Shown: positions 1 to 8,729, numbered from the stretch's first letter. The stretch is 64,000 nt of DNA from CAUUCX01 sp041844835 (GCA_041844835.1 JBGZBU010000018.1:62001-126000), one strand, 5' to 3'. Notes: generated by a model from the sequence alone, not told the origin. A program made the numbers and translations.

Positions 1-209
1 TTTTCAAATTTTTCCGTCAGTGAAAATGCATCGGAAACAGAGCCTGCAAAACCCGTTAAAACTGTATCTTTATATATTTTTTTAACCTTTTTCGCCCCGC
101 TTTTCATGATGCTTGTCTGCCCCATGGTGACCTGTCCGTCACCACCGATACAAACATCACCGTTTTCTCTCATAACCGCACATATCGTTGTTGCATGAAA
201 TTCTATCAT
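1..209 (-). CDS. hslV: ATP-dependent protease HslV/ClpQ peptidase subunit (3' part outside the window)
   Basis: The 69 visible N-terminal residues match the HslV (ClpQ) threonine peptidase, the proteolytic core that works with the HslU ATPase in the cytoplasm. The start reads MIEFHATTICAV; by family knowledge the chain is processed before the first Thr of TTI, which becomes the catalytic nucleophile. The downstream block with GGDGQVTMG and then GFAGSVSDAF is also typical. The ATG at 209 has an AAGGAG site six bases upstream and lies 19 bases after the topA stop, so it is the next gene of the yraN-comM-dprA-topA operon. The rest of the gene, and hslU if present, lie to the left of the window. 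Confidence 0.93.
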   Translation of the reverse strand, partial: MIEFHATTICAVMRENGDVCIGGDGQVTMGQTSIMKSGAKKVKKIYKDTVLTGFAGSVSDAFSLTEKFE

Positions 210-228
210 AAAGTACTCCTTTTAATGC

Positions 229-2289
229 TCATTCTTTATATCCGCATTCGTTGTTTGAACACGAACGATCGGAATTTTTAAGTTTTTTCTCAACCAGAAG
301 AGAGCCGCATTCCGGACATTCTTTTTGCAGCGGTTTATTCCAATACACCTGAGGACATTCGGGATATCCTTCACAACCGTAAAAAATTCTGCCCTTTTTA
401 CTTTTTCTCTTCACTATTTCTTTTCCACAGCGCGGGCACGCCACGCCGGTCTTTTCAACTATGGGTTTTGTATTTTTGCATTCGGGATATCCGGTACATG
501 CCAGAAATTCACCGAATCTTCCCGTTTTTATTGCCATTGGTTTGCCGCAAAGCTCACATTTCTCATCAGTTATTACGTCTGCAAGTTGTACTTTTTCAAT
601 CTTTGAATCAGCGTATTCGAGTTCTTTGCTGAATGCCGCGTAAAAGTCGGATACGATTTTTTTCCATGGAAAATTCTTAACTTCCACATCATCAAGCTGA
701 TCTTCCATTCCCGCTGTGAAGCCGGCGTCCACAATGTCTTTGAAATACTCTTCCATCAAATCATTGACAATGAATCCTAGATCCGAGGGAATCAGAGCTT
801 TTTTCTCACGTGTGACATATTTTCTGTCTATAAGTGTTGCAACAATAGGCGCATATGTACTCGGACGCCCTATATTTTTTTCTTCCAGCTCTTTTACAAG
901 AGTTGCCTCCGAAAAACGAGCGGGCGGTTGTGTAAAGTTTTGCTTGCCTTCAATCTTTTCGGCTTTTAAATCTTCTCCTTCCAGCAGCTCGGGCAAATTC
1001 GCATTTTCATCCGCTGAATCACCATATTGATATATCTTTAAAAAACCGTCAAACTTTATTTTTTGTCCGGTTGCTCTGAAAGAATAATTTCCATTAACTA
1101 TGTCTGCACTGACACTATCAAATACAGCCGCCGCCATCCTGCTTGCCATAAATCTGTTCCATATTAATGTGTATAATTTCAATTGATCTTTTGTCAAAGA
1201 AGCCGCGACACGTTCGGGTGAAAGTTCAATCCTGGTCGGCCTGATGGCTTCATGCGCATCTTGAACATCCTTTTTCTTGTTGCTGTAGAGATTATTGGAA
1301 TTATATTTCTCACCGAAATGTTCTTTGATATATTCCGCCGCCGCATGTATCGCTTCTGCGGAAGAACGAACGGAATCCGTTCGTATGTATGTCACAAGAC
1401 CGATAGTTCCGAATCCCGTGATATCTACGCCTTCATATAATTGCTGCGCGACCATCATCGTCTTTTTCGTTGTAAAATTCAGCTTATTTGACGCGTCTTG
1501 CTGCATGCTGCTTGTGGTAAACGGCGGAGCGGCTTTACGAGTGCGCTGTTTTTGCTCAATATTGCCGACGATATATGAATGTTTTTTCAATTCATCTAAA
1601 ATAAAATCGTTTTGCTCTTTATTTTCAACTTTGATTTTTTTACCGTTATATTTTTCCAGCTTTGCAAGAAATTTTTCTTTGTTTTTTTTGAAAGTCGCAG
1701 TTATATTCCAGAATTCTTCAGGCTTGAAATCACGAATTATTTTTTCCCTGTCGCAAATCATTTTCAGAGTGGCCGATTGGACTCTCCCGGCACTCAGCCC
1801 TCTTCTGACTTTTCTCCAAAGCAACGGACTGATTTGATAACCCACCAATCTATCCAGCACTCTTCTCGCTTGCTGTGCATCGACTAAATTGGTATTGATC
1901 GCTCTGGGATTTTTCAATGCATCCTGCACGGCATTTTTTGTTATTTCATTAAAAACTATCCTGCATTCTTCATCTTCTTCAATCCCCAAAAGATATGCAA
2001 GATGCCATGCAATAGCCTCCCCTTCTCTATCCGGATCGGTTGCAAGATATACTTTTTTTGCATTTTTAGTTTCTTTTTTAAGAGTTTTAATCAAATCCCC
2101 TTTACCGCGAATCGATATGTATTGAGGTTCAAAATCATTTTCTATATCTATTCCCAATTTTGATTTAGGAAGATCCCTGATATGCCCGACAGAAGCAACA
2201 ACAGTGTAATTTTTCCCCAGAAACTTGCCGATAGTCTTTGCCTTCGACGGCGACTCAACAATTACAAGCGTATTTTTAGCACTCGCCAT
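229..2289 (-). CDS. topA: DNA topoisomerase I
   Basis: Type IA topoisomerase that relaxes negative supercoils by cutting one strand through a 5'-phosphotyrosine. The 686-residue protein has an N-terminal Toprim domain (VESPSKAKTIGKFLG near residue 11, acidic DPDREGE near 85-91), the active-site Tyr about residue 301 in GLVTYIRTDS, and three C-terminal zinc ribbons from about residue 575 (paired CxxC motifs in each). The frame is open 13 codons further upstream, but the ATG at 2289 is chosen because GGAGG stands five bases before it and the family begins just there. It follows dprA by about 95 bases in the same operon and precedes hslV. Confidence 0.97.
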   Translation of the reverse strand: MASAKNTLVIVESPSKAKTIGKFLGKNYTVVASVGHIRDLPKSKLGIDIENDFEPQYISIRGKGDLIKTLKKETKNAKKVYLATDPDREGEAIAWHLAYLLGIEEDEECRIVFNEITKNAVQDALKNPRAINTNLVDAQQARRVLDRLVGYQISPLLWRKVRRGLSAGRVQSATLKMICDREKIIRDFKPEEFWNITATFKKNKEKFLAKLEKYNGKKIKVENKEQNDFILDELKKHSYIVGNIEQKQRTRKAAPPFTTSSMQQDASNKLNFTTKKTMMVAQQLYEGVDITGFGTIGLVTYIRTDSVRSSAEAIHAAAEYIKEHFGEKYNSNNLYSNKKKDVQDAHEAIRPTRIELSPERVAASLTKDQLKLYTLIWNRFMASRMAAAVFDSVSADIVNGNYSFRATGQKIKFDGFLKIYQYGDSADENANLPELLEGEDLKAEKIEGKQNFTQPPARFSEATLVKELEEKNIGRPSTYAPIVATLIDRKYVTREKKALIPSDLGFIVNDLMEEYFKDIVDAGFTAGMEDQLDDVEVKNFPWKKIVSDFYAAFSKELEYADSKIEKVQLADVITDEKCELCGKPMAIKTGRFGEFLACTGYPECKNTKPIVEKTGVACPRCGKEIVKRKSKKGRIFYGCEGYPECPQVYWNKPLQKECPECGSLLVEKKLKNSDRSCSNNECGYKE

Positions 2290-2383
2290 TTTGTCCTCCA
2301 AAGTGTATATGATAATATTTGTTTTCAAGAAAACTCATATAGAAGCATTCATATTTCATCTTTTTCATATTATATGTGCAGTA

Positions 2384-3376
2384 TTAAAATTTTGCAATGA
2401 AAACTTTGCCCATAGCGGTATAGACAAGCCCTTGTATTTCAAGGATTGTGATGTGTATACTGATATCCTTGACACTCATGTTGAACTGCACCGACAGATC
2501 ATATATACCCTGCTCGCCCTTATTTTCGATAAAATCTAAAATTTCTCTATGAAATGCGCCGATTTCATAATCATCATTTCCGTCATTTCTCATATTCTTC
2601 AATTCAGAAACCCCATTATTTTTCCAAAATGAAGTGATAAAGCGCATATTTTCTTCCCGTACATGCGGATTCTCCGCATACATATCTCTTGCGACATTAT
2701 CCAGTGCGATCAGCGGTATGGCCCCATCCATTATCAGTTTATTTGTACCCAAGCTTCCCGTGTGGTCTATATTCCCCGGCAGAGCGTAAACACTGCGACC
2801 CTGTTCCGATGCGCGTTCAGCGGTAATTAGCGAGCCGCTCGATAAACCTGCTTCAACAACAACGGTTGCCAGCGATAAGCCGCTTATAATTCTGTTTCGT
2901 ATGGGGAATGTATATCTGCTTCCGTGGGTACCGTCCGAATACTCTGAGATAATAAGCCCCGATTCGGCGATGTTATCACGCAGAATTTTATTGGATGCAG
3001 GGAAAAAATCGATCCCGCTGCCGAGTACGGCAATCGTTGCCCCTCTGCATGAAAGCGCTCCTCTGTGGGCTTCCGCGTCGATCCCGTACGCCAATCCGCT
3101 GACAATGACAAAACCCTGCCGCGCCAGATTTCTTGCTAAATTGTATGCGATGTGTTTTCCATATTCGCTGGGTTTCCTCGTTCCCACTATTGCGACACAA
3201 TTTTTTTTCAATAATGATATGTCTCCCAGATAATAGAGTTTATCAGGAGGAATATCTATGTTGCGCAAAAGCTGCGGATATTCGGAATCCGAAATGATAA
3301 TATGTCCCTCGGAGCCCGACTTGCTCTTTTTATAGCCTTTATTCTCCGATAAAATATTTCTTTCCATGTGTTGCAT
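2384..3376 (-). CDS. dprA: DNA processing protein DprA (Smf), RecA loader for incoming single-stranded DNA
   Basis: DprA binds single-stranded DNA taken up in transformation and loads RecA. The Rossmann-like core is complete: GTRKPSEYGK, SGLAYGIDAEAH, a GSGIDFFPASN loop and the EAGLSSGSLITA stretch are all family hallmarks. At 330 residues it has the usual length, with a C-terminal winged-helix-like segment (about 265-330). Its ATG overlaps the comM stop by one base (TAATG), so it is translationally coupled. Neighbours comM and yraN are also linked to DNA uptake, but no uptake pilus genes are in view, so natural competence is not shown. Confidence 0.95.
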   Translation of the reverse strand: MQHMERNILSENKGYKKSKSGSEGHIIISDSEYPQLLRNIDIPPDKLYYLGDISLLKKNCVAIVGTRKPSEYGKHIAYNLARNLARQGFVIVSGLAYGIDAEAHRGALSCRGATIAVLGSGIDFFPASNKILRDNIAESGLIISEYSDGTHGSRYTFPIRNRIISGLSLATVVVEAGLSSGSLITAERASEQGRSVYALPGNIDHTGSLGTNKLIMDGAIPLIALDNVARDMYAENPHVREENMRFITSFWKNNGVSELKNMRNDGNDDYEIGAFHREILDFIENKGEQGIYDLSVQFNMSVKDISIHITILEIQGLVYTAMGKVFIAKF

Positions 3377-4983
3377 TATATTTTCCCCAAATTCAGTCTG
3401 TATCTGATCGCTTCCGCCAAGTGCTCCGTTTTTATATCCGTGCTTTTTTCCAAATCGGCAATTGTACGGGACACTTTAAGCAGTTTTTGATAGGATCTTC
3501 CGCTCAAGTTCAGGGAATCAAATATTTTTTTTACAAAAATTTCAGTTTCACTCCCCAGTGAACAAAATTCCCTTATTTCATTCGAGTTCATATGTGCATT
3601 GAATTTTTTGATATCGTATTTTTTAAATCTGTTTTTTTGGATTTCAACGGCAATTTGCACTGCTTCTTTCATCTCCTCGGTTGACATCCCGATATGAGTG
3701 TCATTGAAAAAAGAACTGCTGTTAAGCGAAGGTATCTCAATTTGGATGTCTATTCTGTCGAGAAGAGGCCCCGACAATTTGTTTCGATAATTCAATATTT
3801 GATTCATACTGCACCTGCATTCATGATTAGGATCTCCATAGTATCCGCATTTGCAAGGATTGGCAGCCCCGACAAGCAATACGTTTGATGGAAATTCAGC
3901 ACATTTATTGTTGCGGGTAATGATACTTTTGCGCGTTTCAATCGGTTGACGCAATGATTCGAGTACCGATCTTGGAAATTCAAGAATTTCGTCAAGAAAA
4001 AGCACACCGTTGTGCGCAAGTGATATTTCTCCCGGCATCGGATTATTTCCGCCGCCTATCAGAGAAGGAAGTGTCGCGCTGTGATGCGGCGAGCGAAAAG
4101 GCCTATTAAAAATTATATGATTCTCTTGTGAAAGCTCACCGGATATGCTGTAAATTGATGTTGTTTCAAGTATTTCATCAAATGACATATCGGGAAGAAT
4201 CCCCGGCAATCTGCTCGCAAGCATCGTCTTTCCTCCGCCCGGGCTCCCAATCATAAAAATATTGTGAAATCCGGCGGCGGCTACCAATATCGCTCTTTTC
4301 GCCGCTTCCTGCCCTTTTATATCCGCAAAATCTTCTTTATCGGTACGGCTCATCATATTTGATTTCAGATATTCTATATCTATTCCCATCTCGTAATTTG
4401 AAGTTTCTTTCAATTGGTATTCCAAATTACGGTCATTTATCTTCTCCAATGCACAAGAATCATGTGAAACGGCATATGCCGCCCATTTTAACGAAGATAC
4501 TCCTATTATCTCAATATCGCTCAGGACTTTGCATTCAGAAAAATTCTTCAAAGGAATTATAATGCGTTTTACTCCGTTCTTTTTCATGCCGAGCAACATC
4601 GGCAGAGCTCCCTTTATCGGCATAAGATTGCCGTTTAAGGATAATTCGCCGAAAAATGCCGTATGTGCAAGGAGATCGAATTCATCAACCGAAAGTTTGA
4701 TTTCTCCGGATGATATGAGCAATCCGAGCGCAATCGGCAAATCAAAATGCGTGCCGTCTTTTCGCATATCTGCAGGCGATAAATTCACCGTGATCCTGTT
4801 TCTCGGATAAGAATAATCAGAATTTATAATTGCGGATCGTATGCGTTCCGATGATTCCTTTATCGACGTGCTTGCAAGTCCGACCATGTTTAGAGCCGGC
4901 AAGCCGTTTGTTATATCCGTTTCAACGATAACTCCTTTTGAATTGATGCCGTCTAATGTACCTGTAATTATATTTGCGAGCAT
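3376..4983 (-). CDS. comM: ComM/YifB-family AAA+ ATPase (Mg-chelatase-like)
   Basis: ComM is a hexameric helicase that promotes branch migration during integration of transformed DNA. The protein has an N-terminal Lon-protease-like fold (about 1-170), Walker A GSPGGGKTM near 246-254, Walker B VLFLDE near 327-332, a cysteine cluster (CKCGYYGDPNHECRC) in the AAA+ domain and a C-terminal helical domain. The frame is open 16 codons upstream, but family members begin at MLANIITGTLDG; the ATG at 4983 has AGAGGG five bases upstream, so 535 residues is preferred. It is in an operon with yraN (upstream) and dprA (overlapping downstream). Confidence 0.94.
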   Translation of the reverse strand: MLANIITGTLDGINSKGVIVETDITNGLPALNMVGLASTSIKESSERIRSAIINSDYSYPRNRITVNLSPADMRKDGTHFDLPIALGLLISSGEIKLSVDEFDLLAHTAFFGELSLNGNLMPIKGALPMLLGMKKNGVKRIIIPLKNFSECKVLSDIEIIGVSSLKWAAYAVSHDSCALEKINDRNLEYQLKETSNYEMGIDIEYLKSNMMSRTDKEDFADIKGQEAAKRAILVAAAGFHNIFMIGSPGGGKTMLASRLPGILPDMSFDEILETTSIYSISGELSQENHIIFNRPFRSPHHSATLPSLIGGGNNPMPGEISLAHNGVLFLDEILEFPRSVLESLRQPIETRKSIITRNNKCAEFPSNVLLVGAANPCKCGYYGDPNHECRCSMNQILNYRNKLSGPLLDRIDIQIEIPSLNSSSFFNDTHIGMSTEEMKEAVQIAVEIQKNRFKKYDIKKFNAHMNSNEIREFCSLGSETEIFVKKIFDSLNLSGRSYQKLLKVSRTIADLEKSTDIKTEHLAEAIRYRLNLGKI

Positions 4984-5024
4984 TTGTACCCTCTCAAATC
5001 CCAGTGCCGCTACAACACAATTTT

Positions 5025-5405
5025 TTAACAATTTATATTTTTCGTGTGATAAATGTCGACTTTATCCCCTATTTCCATAATCTCGATCAGATCAATGCGA
5101 TATGACGGAGATGTTTTTTGAGTGCGAATGTTTTTGAAAAATATGTTAATTGAATCAGTAAGATGTTTAATCTTTTTCCCTGCAATTCCCTCTGACGGAT
5201 AACCGAATTTCAGGTTTTTTCTGTATTTTACCTCTACAAAAACATACTCATTCAATTTCGTCTCATATGCGATAATGTCAATTTCACCTCGAAAAGTATA
5301 AAAATTTCGTTTAATAATAAGATAGCCGCGCTCTGACAAATACGCAGCGGCGATATCTTCTCCTATATTTCCTATTGTGCGCATGTTTTTACTGCTGCCG
5401 TACAT
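5025..5405 (-). CDS. yraN: YraN/UPF0102 family putative endonuclease
   Basis: Small protein of the UPF0102 (YraN) family, with a restriction-endonuclease-like fold. The residues expected of a PD-(D/E)xK nuclease are visible: GEDIAAAYL, then RGEIDII (acidic residue) and VFVEVKYR (ExK). The cellular role is not established. It is the first gene of the yraN-comM-dprA-topA-hslV run and is preceded by a promoter at 5553-5580. The start is uncertain: the ATG at 5405 and one seven codons later (before RTIGNIG) both lack a strong ribosome site. Confidence 0.88.
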   Translation of the reverse strand: MYGSSKNMRTIGNIGEDIAAAYLSERGYLIIKRNFYTFRGEIDIIAYETKLNEYVFVEVKYRKNLKFGYPSEGIAGKKIKHLTDSINIFFKNIRTQKTSPSYRIDLIEIMEIGDKVDIYHTKNINC

Positions 5406-5552
5406 ATGTTATTTTTAATTCTTTCCTTACATTTTGATTAAAAAAAATCATTACATTATCTCTAAAAAATATTTCATTTAATAAAAAACATCTCATCTGC
5501 ACAGAACCATATTCTCAAATCTGATTACATATTTTTCCATTGATGTATTAAT

Positions 5553-5580
5553 ATACTATCACATTATTTAAAATTGTCAA
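5553..5580 (-). promoter_or_regulatory. Predicted sigma-A promoter of the yraN-comM-dprA-topA operon
   Basis: On the minus strand a perfect -35 TTGACA (5575-5580) is followed after 16 bases by TAGTAT (5553-5558), with a TG dinucleotide one base upstream of the -10 (extended -10). Transcription would start near 5546 and leave a leader of about 140 bases before yraN. That AT-rich leader (5406-5546) shows no gene or obvious fold. Confidence 0.6.
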
Positions 5581-5647
5581 TATTTCCCATTTAATTGTTT
5601 TACATTTAAAAATGCGTCCCGGGTATGAGAATTTCGGATATAATAAA

Positions 5648-5677
5648 GGCACTATATTTAATATTAAATATAGTGCC
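5648..5677 (-). terminator. 30-bp perfect palindrome, likely terminator of the ssrA/tRNA-Ala transcript
   Basis: The two 15-base arms (GGCACTATATTTAAT and its exact complement) abut with no spacer. On the minus strand the stem ends GTGCC and is followed by CTTTATTAT, a T-rich tail suited to intrinsic termination just after the CCA of tRNA-Ala. On the plus strand no T run follows. The only convergent neighbour is AT-rich DNA upstream of yraN, so the minus-strand reading is preferred. Confidence 0.6.
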
Positions 5678-5682
5678 TCATG

Positions 5683-5758
5683 TGGTGGAGCATAGGGGGA
5701 TCGAACCCCTGACCTCATGGCTGCCAGCCATGCGCTCTCCCGGCTGAGCTAATGCCCC
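5683..5758 (-). tRNA. tRNA-Ala (anticodon GGC)
   Basis: A complete cloverleaf can be drawn: acceptor GGGGCAT/ATGCTCC, D stem GCTC/GAGC, anticodon stem CATGG/CCATG with loop CTGGCAG (anticodon GGC, reading GCC/GCU alanine codons), T arm AGGGG-TTCGATC-CCCCT, discriminator A and an encoded CCA (5683-5685). It lies 34 bases after the 3' end of tmRNA on the same strand and probably shares its transcript. Confidence 0.95.
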
Positions 5759-5767
5759 GAAGATAAA

Positions 5768-5779
5768 CCCCGATTGGGG
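5768..5779 (-). other. Short GC hairpin between tmRNA and tRNA-Ala
   Basis: CCCC-AATC-GGGG followed by TTTATCTT on the minus strand. It may be a weak terminator or a processing signal between the tmRNA and tRNA-Ala parts of one precursor. The stem is only four base pairs, so a regulatory role is uncertain. Confidence 0.35.
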
Positions 5780-5792
5780 AAATAATTAAAAA

Positions 5793-6160
5793 TGGTGGAG
5801 ATGGCGAGAGTTGAACTCGCGTCCGAAAGCATTTCCAAAGGAATTTCTCCGAGTACAGCCGGTGTTTTTGCTTTAATCTTTCATGGCGCCCTCCGGCAGG
5901 CTTCAAGATTGACGATCCCGTTGTTCTCTTGTATTACCGGGAACTCATACAAGATTTTCCCGCATAATTGATGCCCATTTCATACCTGCGGGTGAATATG
6001 AACGGACACGCCTTACGCTATGGTAAGTGCCGACTACGCGGCAAATGCGAAATTGTTATTATTTTTAGCGTTTGTATTTAACGTGCCTTTTTTACGCAGA
6101 ACGGCAAACTGCGACTCGCTTATCCTTATTCCACACCCCCGTCGAAACCTTTTCATCCCC
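5793..6160 (-). ncRNA. ssrA: tmRNA (transfer-messenger RNA)
   Basis: The tRNA-like ends are clear. The 5' end GGGGATG pairs with CATCTCC at the 3' end, followed by ACCA; the 5' part holds the conserved GGTTTCGAC and the 3' part the T arm GAGTTCAACTCTC. The internal reading frame (codons 6037-6069, stop TAG at 6034-6036) encodes the degradation tag AKNNNNFAFAA, with the hydrophobic-AA end recognised by ClpXP-type proteases. It releases stalled ribosomes together with SmpB, whose gene is immediately upstream on the same strand. The ORFs crossing this RNA are not genes. Confidence 0.97.
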
Positions 6161-6216
6161 GAGGTATCCCGCACATATATGATGAACAGCCGTAAAGAGC
6201 TGAACACTGCGTTGTA

Positions 6217-6225
6217 ATTATACCA
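6217..6225 (-). promoter_or_regulatory. Predicted extended -10 promoter of ssrA
   Basis: On the minus strand TGGTATAAT (TGn plus a perfect TATAAT, 6217-6222) stands between smpB and ssrA. Transcription would begin near 6210, giving a 5' leader of about 50 bases to be removed by RNase P. No convincing -35 is present at 17 bases. Confidence 0.6.
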
Positions 6226-6250
6226 CACAATGTGAATTTAAAAAACGAAA

Positions 6251-6709
6251 TTATCTGTTCCTGTTTTTAATGCTTATTTCAATACGCCTTTTAGCATCCT
6301 TCTTTGCAATATCTTCTCTCTTGTCATAAAGTTTTTTCCCCTTAGCCAGAGCAATTTCAAGCTTTGCACGTCCCTGCTCGTTTATATAAACCGACAGCGG
6401 CACAATCGTCATCCCCTCTCGCGTCACGGCTCCTATCAATTTGGATATTTCTCTCTTATGAAGCAGCAACTTTCTCGGACGAAGCGGATCAACATTAAAA
6501 CGGTTTCCCTCCTCATATATTGCAATATTCATTCCATATATATACAGTTCACCGTTTTCAATTTTTGCATAGCTTTCTTTTATGCTTACTTTCCCTCTGC
6601 GTATCGATTTTATCTCAGTTCCTGTAAGGACTATACCCGCTTCATATGTATTTTCAATGAAAAAATCATGTCTTGCCTTTTTGTTGTTGGCAATTACTTT
6701 TTTTGCCAT
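6251..6709 (-). CDS. smpB: SsrA-binding protein SmpB
   Basis: RNA-binding partner of tmRNA that places it in the empty A site of stalled ribosomes. The 152-residue protein has the OB-fold signatures HDFFIENTYEAGIVLTGTE and SLRxGK-like IKSIRRGKVSIKESYA, and ends in the basic tail KKDAKRRIEISIKNRNR that folds in the mRNA channel. The ATG at 6709 is chosen over an in-frame GTG three codons upstream because AGGTGA is then correctly spaced and MAKK is the usual beginning. It is the last protein gene of the rluA-like/lepB/smpB run; ssrA follows at once on the same strand. Confidence 0.96.
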   Translation of the reverse strand: MAKKVIANNKKARHDFFIENTYEAGIVLTGTEIKSIRRGKVSIKESYAKIENGELYIYGMNIAIYEEGNRFNVDPLRPRKLLLHKREISKLIGAVTREGMTIVPLSVYINEQGRAKLEIALAKGKKLYDKREDIAKKDAKRRIEISIKNRNR

Positions 6710-6727
6710 CAGATTCACCTTTATTAT

Positions 6728-7405
6728 CTATAATTTTTTTATACTGCTAAAAGGATATAAGCGGACAAAAGCTTTGCCCACAAAATCGGATTTTTTGATG
6801 GTCCCGAGTTGTCTGCTGTCATTACTCACAGTGCGGTTATCGCCCATCACGAAGTATTCGTCGGCAGGTACCGTATAATCGGTCACATCTCCCAAAGTCA
6901 CGAGATCATCGGACAAATACGGTTCATCCAACAATTCGTTGTCAATATATACTCCTCCATCCATTATAGTGACGGTTTCTCCCGGAAGCGCTATGATCCG
7001 TTTAATTAAAAGCTTCTCTTTCCCCGTTTCTGTTTTCATATTTGTGTGGAAAACAACGATGTCGCCTCGCGCCGGCTCTGAAAATCTATACGCTTGCTTG
7101 TTGAGCAAAAGATAATCATTAGGCTGCAGTGTAGGAAGCATTGACGTCTGCTGAACTATGGTCGGTTTTACAAGCTGCATCAAAATGACGGCAAGAATCA
7201 AGGCAAAAATCACATCTTTTATCAGACTCTTTACGCCATCTTTTTTCCCTGAACGTTTTTTATTCCTGTTTTCGCTGTCCTCATCCGTTTGTGCGGGATT
7301 CTCACTTCCCGTATCCATATCAACATTGTCGATATTCACCGTTCCGATCGTATCAATGCTTTCTTCAAAATCTGAAATATTGTTTTGCCCTGTTTTATTT
7401 TCCAT
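6728..7405 (-). CDS. lepB: Type I signal peptidase
   Basis: Membrane serine protease that removes signal peptides from exported proteins. A cytoplasmic acidic N-terminus of about 55 residues leads to one membrane segment (DVIFALILAVILMQLV), then the catalytic Ser in QTSMLPTL and the catalytic Lys in LLIKRIIALPGE, followed by the GDN motif (VMGDNR). The ATG at 7405 (or the adjacent one at 7408) is preferred with AAGG upstream; the frame is open to 7477, which would overlap the upstream gene and has no ribosome site. Single membrane anchor and size fit the Gram-positive SipS class. Confidence 0.93.
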   Translation of the reverse strand: MENKTGQNNISDFEESIDTIGTVNIDNVDMDTGSENPAQTDEDSENRNKKRSGKKDGVKSLIKDVIFALILAVILMQLVKPTIVQQTSMLPTLQPNDYLLLNKQAYRFSEPARGDIVVFHTNMKTETGKEKLLIKRIIALPGETVTIMDGGVYIDNELLDEPYLSDDLVTLGDVTDYTVPADEYFVMGDNRTVSNDSRQLGTIKKSDFVGKAFVRLYPFSSIKKL

Positions 7406-7476
7406 CATAACCTTATTTCCCAATCCTCCATTTATTTGAATCCCCACTACTTTATCATATATTTTAAGATTACGCA

Positions 7477-8472
7477 CTACATCAACGATAAATCATTGGC
7501 GACAGTTTTGAATTTTGCGGGCGGCTCCGCTATAACCGTCGTATCCTCAAGATATATGAGTGTACCGATACATTTGTTGAATTTTAATTCATAAGCGTGC
7601 AGCAACTGCGACGCAAGTCCGTATTTTTCAGCCATATGCTCATTAATTCTGGCATTGCCGTATTTGCGATCACCGATCAAAGGATAGCCCGCGGATTTAA
7701 GATGTGCTCTTATTTGATGGGTTCTGCCGGTATCCAGTCTCACTTTAGCAAGAGTAAAATCGGCGTATGCCTTTACAGGTTCTACAAAGGTTTTGACGGT
7801 TTTTGAGTTGACATCATCTTCATCACGCTTATCGTCTATATCTTTAATGAATGAGATATTGCGTTCGCTGTCTCTGAAAAGAGCCGCCTCAAGAGAAATC
7901 GGATTTTTGAGCTCACCGCACAGTATAGTTAAATAATATTTGTCAATCATTGAAAGATGAATCATTTTGTTCATATTTCTCATTGCTTCCGCATTTTTGC
8001 AAAAAATAACGAGTCCCGTAGTATTCCTATCAATTCTGTTTGCTGCAGACGGCATGAATATACTGTCATTGCTCCATTCAATCTCTCCTCGCGCATAGAG
8101 ATATTGGCGCACCTGATTCGTCAGGGTTTTCTTTTTTTCCTTTTTATCCCCGTGAACCAGCAATCCTGCAGGCTTATTTACAATAATCAAATTATCATCT
8201 TCAAATGCAATATTGACCTTTCCGATTCCGCATTTTTTCAAGGATTCAGTGTGTGACTTTCTGAAAGCATTGATTTCATCCTCACCAAGATACAGGAATA
8301 TTTCATCACCGAATTCGAGCAAATATTCCGGTTTCGTCCTTTTACCGTTAATCTTGAGATCTTTTCTGATTATTTTATAAATCATGCTGAGAGGCGCCGC
8401 ATTCAAATATTTCTTCAAATATCTGTCCACTCGTTGATTTTTTTCATTTTCACCTATGCGTATTTTGTGCAT
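7477..8472 (-). CDS. RluA/RluC/RluD-family pseudouridine synthase
   Basis: Enzyme converting uridine to pseudouridine in RNA, probably 23S rRNA. The 331-residue protein has an N-terminal S4 RNA-binding domain (about 1-75) and the PseudoU_synth_2 core: INKPAGLLVHGD-like block (IVNKPAGLLVHGD), the catalytic-Asp motif as NRIDRNTTGL (the usual form is HRLDxxTSGL) and the C-terminal RTHQIRAHLKSAGYPLIGD. The target uridines cannot be told from sequence. GGGAGA precedes the ATG; lepB and smpB follow in the same direction. Confidence 0.92.
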   Translation of the reverse strand: MHKIRIGENEKNQRVDRYLKKYLNAAPLSMIYKIIRKDLKINGKRTKPEYLLEFGDEIFLYLGEDEINAFRKSHTESLKKCGIGKVNIAFEDDNLIIVNKPAGLLVHGDKKEKKKTLTNQVRQYLYARGEIEWSNDSIFMPSAANRIDRNTTGLVIFCKNAEAMRNMNKMIHLSMIDKYYLTILCGELKNPISLEAALFRDSERNISFIKDIDDKRDEDDVNSKTVKTFVEPVKAYADFTLAKVRLDTGRTHQIRAHLKSAGYPLIGDRKYGNARINEHMAEKYGLASQLLHAYELKFNKCIGTLIYLEDTTVIAEPPAKFKTVANDLSLM

Positions 8473-8512
8473 TTTCTCTCCCGAAATTATGCTGTGATAT
8501 CTTTACCAGTCT

Positions 8513-8518
8513 ATTATA
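8513..8518 (-). promoter_or_regulatory. Predicted -10 box for the pseudouridine synthase-lepB-smpB run
   Basis: A perfect TATAAT on the minus strand lies 41 bases before the ATG at 8472. No good -35 is seen. Confidence 0.4.
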
Positions 8519-8575
8519 CATATTTGTCGTCTGTTTTTCCATCGCATACTCCAACCTTTTGCATTGAAGCTTTAT

Positions 8576-8700
8576 ATGATATAATAATTGCATTCATTAT
8601 ATGCCCAACGACAGGCGTTGAGCAGTGCGGCGTTGCCAATATGAAGCAACTATTTGATCATGCTGGAATCTGTTGTCATGATATAATAATTGCATCCATT
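8576..8700 (+). repeat. Structured intergenic repeat, copy 1 (one unit plus right-flank repeat)
   Basis: A 102-base unit begins ATGATATAATAATTGCATTC at 8576, and its first 20 or so bases recur at 8678-8700. Inside are a long-range helix (TTGC-A-TTCAT with ATGAA-GCAA), a hairpin CAACG/CGTTG and a small hairpin GGC-GTT-GCC, then the conserved stretch TTTGATCATGCTGGAATC. The second ATGATATAAT forms an extended -10 (TGA-TATAAT, 8679-8687) pointing at the gene starting at 8730. Near-identical copies lie at 10144 and 24718. Confidence 0.85.
8679..8687 (+). promoter_or_regulatory. Extended -10 promoter inside repeat copy 1
   Basis: TGATATAAT; transcription would start near 8694, about 36 bases before the ATG at 8730, leaving room for the AAGGAG ribosome site. 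Confidence 0.45.
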
Positions 8701-8729
8701 ACCACTTTACAAAAACCGAAGGAGTATAT

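Noticed and set aside
5715..5906. Minus-strand ORF across tRNA-Ala and tmRNA
   Set aside because: The DNA is fully explained by two structural RNAs.
6034..6228. 64-codon minus-strand ORF
   Set aside because: It is the tmRNA tag frame extended upstream; only the last 11 codons plus stop are translated, on tmRNA.
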